64,000 nucleotides of DNA from Capsicum annuum. Taxonomy: Eukaryota > Streptophyta > Magnoliopsida > Solanales > Solanaceae. Numbering within the stretch: position 1 is the stretch's first letter; every line of letters starts with the position of its first letter. The notes below the pieces were generated by a model. The model was given only the letters and a program-made list of their open reading frames with translations, was not told the origin of the DNA and did not search any database. The position numbers and the translations under genes are program-made. The stretch spans positions 669,606 through 733,605 of the forward strand of contig NW_025861174.1 in the NCBI RefSeq assembly GCF_002878395.1, given 5' to 3'. Positions 58,379-64,000 of the stretch are shown here, in pieces.

Positions 58379-60901
58379 TGTCATGCCCTAAAATTAGGCC
58401 ATGTCATGTGGGAATCTCAAGCCCAACTAGGATCGGAGATTACCCATCAACCCAACCTAACCATCTATTCAATTCATAAGTGTCGGATGAATTCCAACCA
58501 AATACTAAAGTAGTAGAAAATAAAGCTAATAGTCAATACTTAGAAAATATCTAACATTTCATTAGTGGCAACAATCTAGCCAATATACCCAAGTTCACAG
58601 TTATCCATAAAGTCTCTAACAAACCGATGTCAATAATATGCTGGGAGATGCCTCCAAAAATAGCCAAATACCAAGTCTATTCAAGTCAATGACTTAAAGT
58701 AAGAGATTATGAAATATATGCTTTCCGAAGAATGGAAGATCACTACTTCAATGTCAATATACAACTACCCAAACACTTGGTCACTACATAGAAAAAAAGA
58801 AGAAGCTCTAGAACCTATGTTGCGCGGGGATGTAGCGTCCTTAGATGGTTAGCAGTTAGCGCACCAGCATGTATCTCTAGGATAAGGATAAATTAGAGCA
58901 TTAGTTCAATCCAAGTTAAACCGTCATATAAAATCACATTTACATTAACATAAGAATATATGAAGATACACATACATATTATTATAGATAGCATACTAAG
59001 TCACAGAAAGGGTCATAGAAATCATTCTTAAAGCATTCATTCATGAGACATGGAGTGAAGAACTTTCAACCTTTTACCTTACCAATTTTAAAACCTTAAA
59101 CTTCTCTGTAACATTAGTCAAGGGGATCCGAACCATAAACAAAATCAACCAATTCAACTAAGATAAAAGAGTCCAACCACAAGCCATTTCATTGGGCGAG
59201 GGACTCCAACCACAAGCCATCTCATTGGGCGAGGGACTCTAACCCAAGCCATTTCATTAGGCGAGGGACTCTAACCACAAGCCATTTAATTGGGTGAGGG
59301 ACTCCAACCACAAGCATTTCATTTTCATTATTAGACGGTATTTGAACTCTTAACCCCTTTTACTTCATGAATTAACATCTATTTAATCCATTTCACATTT
59401 AAGGGCTTGAACCATTTACCCACATCAACACCATATGGGACCATAAGGTCTTCAAGGGAGTATTCATCGATTAACCCTTTATTAGGCCAATGACTTCATT
59501 TAAACTATCATTCAACTCAAATTATAATCATCAAGAACTTTACAAGCCGTACAAGCTTTATTAGCCTTTCTATACCACACTTTAGTTCCACACACAATTC
59601 AAGTCCATGTTTAGGAAAATGAAACCCTTTCTTAGCCATCAACCAACATGGTCATAATTTAACTAATTACATAGATAACAATACTATTACAATACAATTT
59701 CTCAATCATTCATACTTATTGGGTCATCGCACTATCTAAAGTCATAAATTAATCTGTTACATGATTAACAAGGTTCTTACTAACCATTTTACCAATCATT
59801 CATATACATTATGACTTAATACATGGTCAATAATTACTTTACCACCAACTTATCAAATATTCACATTCATTATAATCATATCATACCCCATTCATGTTCA
59901 CTAGATCAATACCACAGTTTAATATACAATTAACATGTGACTAGACATTTCATTTAGACATTTTCTCAAACACCTTGTGTGCAAACCTTTATCAAGGCCA
60001 ATTTCATGGTAGAATTCATTAATATTAGGGTTAATCAATACCCATTTAAAAAATACCCATATATGCAAACCACCACCAATATCATATATAATCACAAGTC
60101 TAAGCTAGAGCAAACATTATTCATCATTTGACAACAAAAACCATTTTTATTTTATTTCAAAATCACCATGTACCCTTACTAATCCAAGTGTGAAATACAT
60201 GGTTTTTTAGTTATTTAACAAGAGAGATAGATACATGCCTTAGACAACTTAGTTCACTAAGAATCCTTATTTCACTTTGCTTCTAGAAGATTACCCTTGA
60301 AACCCTAGCCTCTAATTCTTCACAAATGAGTTTGAGAAAATATTTAGGGTGTTTGATCCATAAGAAATGGATTTTTAAGATTCTAAAAACACTTATATAG
60401 TGAGACAATTTAGGATTTTGGGTGTAGGAAATGACCACAAGGCCCTTGGTTAAAAGCTGAAAAATGAACCCTTCTTGGGTACAACTTACTTAAGGAACCG
60501 TACCCTAGGGTACGAGTGGTACTGTAACTGGCTCCGTAGTCTTTTCCTAGGTCATCCATATTGGTTAGGGTGCGACTATCCCTCAATCAGTCATATCCAA
60601 AGGATACGACTCATGCCCTAATCCCAATCTATCAACCGTACCAAAAATAGCCCACTCTAAGCTAAGACTTCACTCTATACAATTGGTTTTGGTACAACTC
60701 GTATCTTAAGATACGATTGATTGGATTCTCACTCATACCTAGGGCAGTTAGTGACCCTCACTAAACTTTATAGGGTATGATAGGAGAGGGAGAGGAGGAT
60801 ACGACTCGTATCCAAGGGATACGACTTACACCCTTAGTCGTACCTAGCTCGGAGACACCAAATAAGGGAATGTTTCAATGGTTCAAAGTCTAGGTGTTTC
60901 A
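58379..60901 (-). repeat. Gypsy G 5' LTR (about 2.5 kb)
   Basis: On the minus strand it starts TGAAACACCTAGACTTTG at 60901 and ends GGGCATGACA at 58379. It contains the 33-bp minisatellite (59173-59331) and the perfect palindrome CGTACCCTAGGGTACG (60499-60514) within iterated GGGTACGA/CGTATCC phrases 60-410 bases from its 5' end. Confidence 0.88.
59173..59331. repeat. 33-bp minisatellite in the G LTR (about 5 copies)
   Basis: Same unit as 49430-49622. Here about five copies are present, one lacking three bases, so copy number differs between the two LTRs of one element. Confidence 0.9.
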
Positions 60902-61664
60902 TAAATGAAAGAATAAGATTAATCTCACAATAATTTAAGAAGAAAACCTATAATCTCAAATTAACAATCAACCAAATAATCAAGAAAAAAATTTCAAGAT
61001 CAAAAGTAAAATCCTAGAATTAATATGGTTTGTGAATATAAAGAGTGAGTCAAAGTTCATAAACTAATTCAAAAACATCTAAAGGGTATTTATACAATAC
61101 ACTAAAATCCTAAAAATCCTAACCAAAAAAATAAGAAAAACTGGGTCGGTAACTATTTACGAACTTACGGGCTGAGCCGTAAGTGGTACTAACGAACCCT
61201 TCAGTAGGTCATAAGTGTCAAAAAATTTTCAGAGCTTTAGGATTCTACTCACGATGGAACTTACGGTAGCGTAAGCGGTACTTACGCCCCGTAGCCGACC
61301 TCCTCGTAACTGTCAGCCAAAATCTACACTTTCAGAATCCTAGAATCTTTATCCTCTAATATTTATGTGGCCACCTACGGTGGTGGTAAGTGGATTTTAT
61401 GGTGGCCGTAAGTTCCCCTTTGTTAGTGTAAGAACACACTTCAACTTTTAGTTTCTTAGAACATGCCTCTTCTGATACCTATGAGGCCACTTACAGTGGC
61501 TATAAAAGTGGTTCCGTAAGTAGGTTCTTATGTAATCTTCAACTTTTTTTCTTCTTTTACGCTCTAAAACCTATTTTTCTGGAACATAAGCACAAAAAAC
61601 ACATCATATCTAACAAAGCGGGCCTAAGTACTTGCATATTTTCAGGTCTTGAGAATTGAAAGTG
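60902..61664. repeat. Unclassified repeat with iterated CTTACG dyads
   Basis: After an A-rich stretch, 61160-61520 contains many copies of CTTACGG/CCGTAAG. Examples are CTTACGG-6 nt-CCGTAAG (61164-61183) and CTTACG-GTAG-CGTAAG (61260-61275). It resembles the U3 region of gypsy LTRs elsewhere in the window, but no LTR boundary or partner is visible. Confidence 0.5.
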
Positions 61665-62883
61665 CCATGAAACCATGCACATCAGTCTCAGGATCTTAAC
61701 CAAGCGAAGTGGATTAATGATAAGAATGACAAAGTGTTGGTTGAGGAGGAACTCATTAATAAGAGATGAGAATCTTACATCCATAAACTCTTGAACAAAG
61801 ATGGGGCTAAGGCATTGTTCTAGGGGATTCAAAGTACTCAGAGAGACGTCATAATTATAGATATCATGGGCATATAAAGTTTGAGGAGGTCAAGGATTCT
61901 ACTCGCAGGATACATATAGGTAGAGCGATTGAGTTTGACAAGATTCCGGTAGATTTTTAGAAGAGCATAGGTAGGGAAAGAATAAAGTAGTTGATAAAGT
62001 ATCTTGGATCGATTAGCTAAGAAAATGATGAGATTGATGAAGATGTTACTTATAGTATTGGTGCAGGGTCGATGAAATGGATGCTTGCATCCATAGTCTT
62101 GTGTGATAAGATATTACCTTCTAAACTTAAAGGTAAGTTCTACAAAGTGGTGGTTAAACCAACTATACTGTATGGGGTGGAGTATTAGCTATTCAAGAAC
62201 TCTCACATCTAAAAGATGAAGGTGGATAAGATGAGGATACTATGACCGATGTGTAGATTAACTAGGATAGAAAAGAATAAAATGTATATATCTATGACAA
62301 GGCGGGAGTGACTTTGGTAGAGGCAAGATGTAGAAAGCGAGGTTGAGATAGTTTAAGCTTATGATGAGGAGATGCACGGATGTCCCAATACAAAGGTATG
62401 AGAGATTGGTTATGGATGATTTTAAGAGAGGTAGAGGTAGATTGATAAAATATTAAGGAGAGGTGATTAGACTATACACGGAGAGGCTGCAGATTACCGA
62501 GGATATGACCCTAAATAAAAAGGTTCAGAAGATGCAGATTAAGATAGAAGGTCAAAAGGTATGAGTGTCCTTTCTAGTAGGTAAGAGTGCTTTGTTTTGT
62601 CGTCTGTACTAGCAATTTCTTATTCATGGAGTTTTATTGATGTTTGTTGTTCGTGTAGTTAGATTGCAGTATTATTTCAAGGTAATTTTATTCTATTTCT
62701 ATCCATTGTATTTTTTTACTATCTATTATTTCATGTTCTCCTATTAGAACTATTTTTGTCTTGAGCTGGGAGTCTATCAGAAACAACCACTCAATCTCAC
62801 CACTGAGGTAGAAGTATCAACTGTGTACACTCTATCCTTTCAAAATTCCACGTTAGAGGACTACACCAAATATGTTGTTGTTT
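61665..62883 (+). mobile_element. RTE-type LINE, internally deleted
   Basis: Plus-strand frames read 'SQDLNQAKWINDKNDKVLVEEELINKR' (61683-61769), 'YIHKLLNKDGAKALF', 'FEEVKDSTRRIHIGRAIEFDKIPVDF' (about 61880-61958; the reverse transcriptase block normally 'GRATGPDEIPVEFWK'), then a jump to '[28 protein letters not shown]' and '[24 protein letters not shown]' (about 62010-62190). The catalytic core between them is missing. The 3' untranslated end (62755-62883) finishes TATGTTGTTGTT, the same tail as the LINE at 34908-36316. Confidence 0.88.
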
Positions 62884-63038
62884 TCTTACTATTCAAATTA
62901 AATATTAATTTATGAAATTACCAATTAAAATCTAATTGAAGGTTTATCCTCCAAGAAAATATTACTTAACGATATTATTTTAAATTAATTAATTTATTAC
63001 TACTGCATTTCGTATTTTTACTATGAATAAAGTCTCTA

Positions 63039-63087
<49 letters not shown>

Positions 63088-64000
63088 TGTTCATTCTTTT
63101 AATATGAGATAATACAATTTTACATTTTACTAACAAATATGGTTGATATAGGATAAGATATGTTTCTTTTCATTTTTATTTTTTTCATTTTTGTATAAAC
63201 ATATTATGTGTTTCTTATCTAACAGACTTTTAAGCATGAATAAAAGTAATTTAATTTTAGATATGATTTTGGTGAAATAGGATTGATCGATTCTATTTAC
63301 TTGTATTTTTATTTGTATTTATTCAACTAAAAATAATGAATGAAAAGAGTAAATGATTATTAACCATTGAATATGCGTTTTGAATTGGGTCGAATTGGGT
63401 CGATATTTTGTTTAGATAATTTTATTATATTATATAAAGAATAAAAAATTGTAGAAGAGAATTATTTATCGGAGTTGGATTTTATGCAATATTGACTTGT
63501 GTGTTAAGTGATTTTTGTATTAGAAAATATGGTTAAGGGATTTTTGTTAAAATACTTATAAAGACCATCTATAAAATGTACACATTTAAATATTGTTCAA
63601 TTCTCAAAAATACCTAAATATAAATAATTTAATAAATTATATTTATTATTTTTCTTAATAAATATTAAAATAACTCAATTGACAGTTAAAATGAGACAAA
63701 AGGAGTAATTCTGATGAACGAATCCACAGATAAATATAACATTTTCATCCTAAAGTAATGTTTTACGAACACTATTTGGGAGTGCTAATACGTATGATCG
63801 TGACAATGTTCATGACACTCTTCAAAGTAGACAACTAAAACAAGAAGAAAAAAGAAAGAAGCTAAAACCAAATTAATTTCTCCCTCTATAGTCTATATCA
63901 ATGTATGAGATGGTGTTCGAATTTTGAAAGTTAAATGGATTATTTTTTATATATATTTTTAAATAATTTAAACTTTTAATTTTTATAATTTTATTATACT
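62884..64000. other. AT-rich sequence, no gene seen
   Basis: Strongly A/T-rich with no coding frame above chance length. It contains the microsatellite listed separately and a short tandem GAATTGGGTC at 63382-63401. Confidence 0.6.
63041..63086. repeat. (AAT)n microsatellite, about 15 units
   Basis: An uninterrupted run of TAA/AAT triplets. It is likely length-polymorphic. Confidence 0.97.

Larger units (their letters stand above)
49419..60901 (-). mobile_element. Ty3/gypsy retrotransposon G, interrupted by a solo LTR
   Basis: Minus-strand element with a left (3') LTR truncated to 49419-51200, a polypurine tract (51201-51215), scraps of integrase, RT, protease and gag, a primer site (58363-58375) and a full right (5') LTR (58379-60901). 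A solo LTR of another family sits in its gag (54521-57923). Loss of the first 0.8 kb of the left LTR means the TSD cannot be checked. The RNase H and much of the integrase are missing. Confidence 0.87.

Noticed and set aside
61557..61832. 91-residue minus-strand frame
   Set aside because: It overlaps the plus-strand LINE coding blocks, which have clear family motifs. The minus frame is a shadow.

Overview
This window looks like repeat-dense, gene-poor (heterochromatic) nuclear DNA of a flowering plant, most probably Solanaceae (pepper, tomato, potato or tobacco group). The assignment rests on recognisable repeat families: an Au-type SINE, RTE-type LINEs with the GTT-tailed 3' end common in Solanaceae, Stowaway MITEs, and Ty3/gypsy and Ty1/copia elements primed by initiator tRNA-Met. 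I found no intact host protein gene, no rRNA or tRNA gene and no CRISPR array. Almost every open frame is a fragment of a decayed transposon polyprotein.

Layout. 1-6158: minus-strand Ty3/gypsy element A (pol, gag, primer site and a 2.2-kb LTR). 6159-9369: decayed plus-strand gypsy B with its 3' LTR. 9934-13698: short LTR element C with two 865-bp LTRs and a perfect 5-bp target duplication (TSD). 14474-15688: possible Mutator-like element. 15800-33452: gypsy element D, whose integrase is split by an 8.7-kb minus-strand Ty1/copia element E (22000-30736). 33973-36941: a four-level nest. A Stowaway MITE holds a Mutator-like element, which holds a piece of mitochondrial cox3, which holds an RTE LINE. 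About 36985-37165: SINE. 37462-42817: an old LTR split by a solo LTR (39722-42587, perfect TSD ATATA). 42818-49114: LTR element F, which has gag-protease and a long unrecognised coding frame but no reverse transcriptase; its 3' LTR carries a MITE. 49142-60901: a truncated LTR abutting minus-strand gypsy G, which is itself interrupted by a solo LTR at 54521-57923. 60902-64000: a CG-dyad-rich repeat, a second RTE LINE and AT-rich sequence with an (AAT)n microsatellite.

The content is best read as layers of insertion. The order of events can be recovered from target duplications: D before E; Stowaway before Mutator-like before LINE; element F before its MITE. The best candidates for something undescribed are the cox3-carrying Mutator-like element, the unknown frame of element F, the extra frame downstream of pol in copia E, and the family-specific dyad clusters that recur near the 5' end of several unrelated LTRs. 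All boundaries were read by eye. Percent identities, insertion ages and family names need computation.
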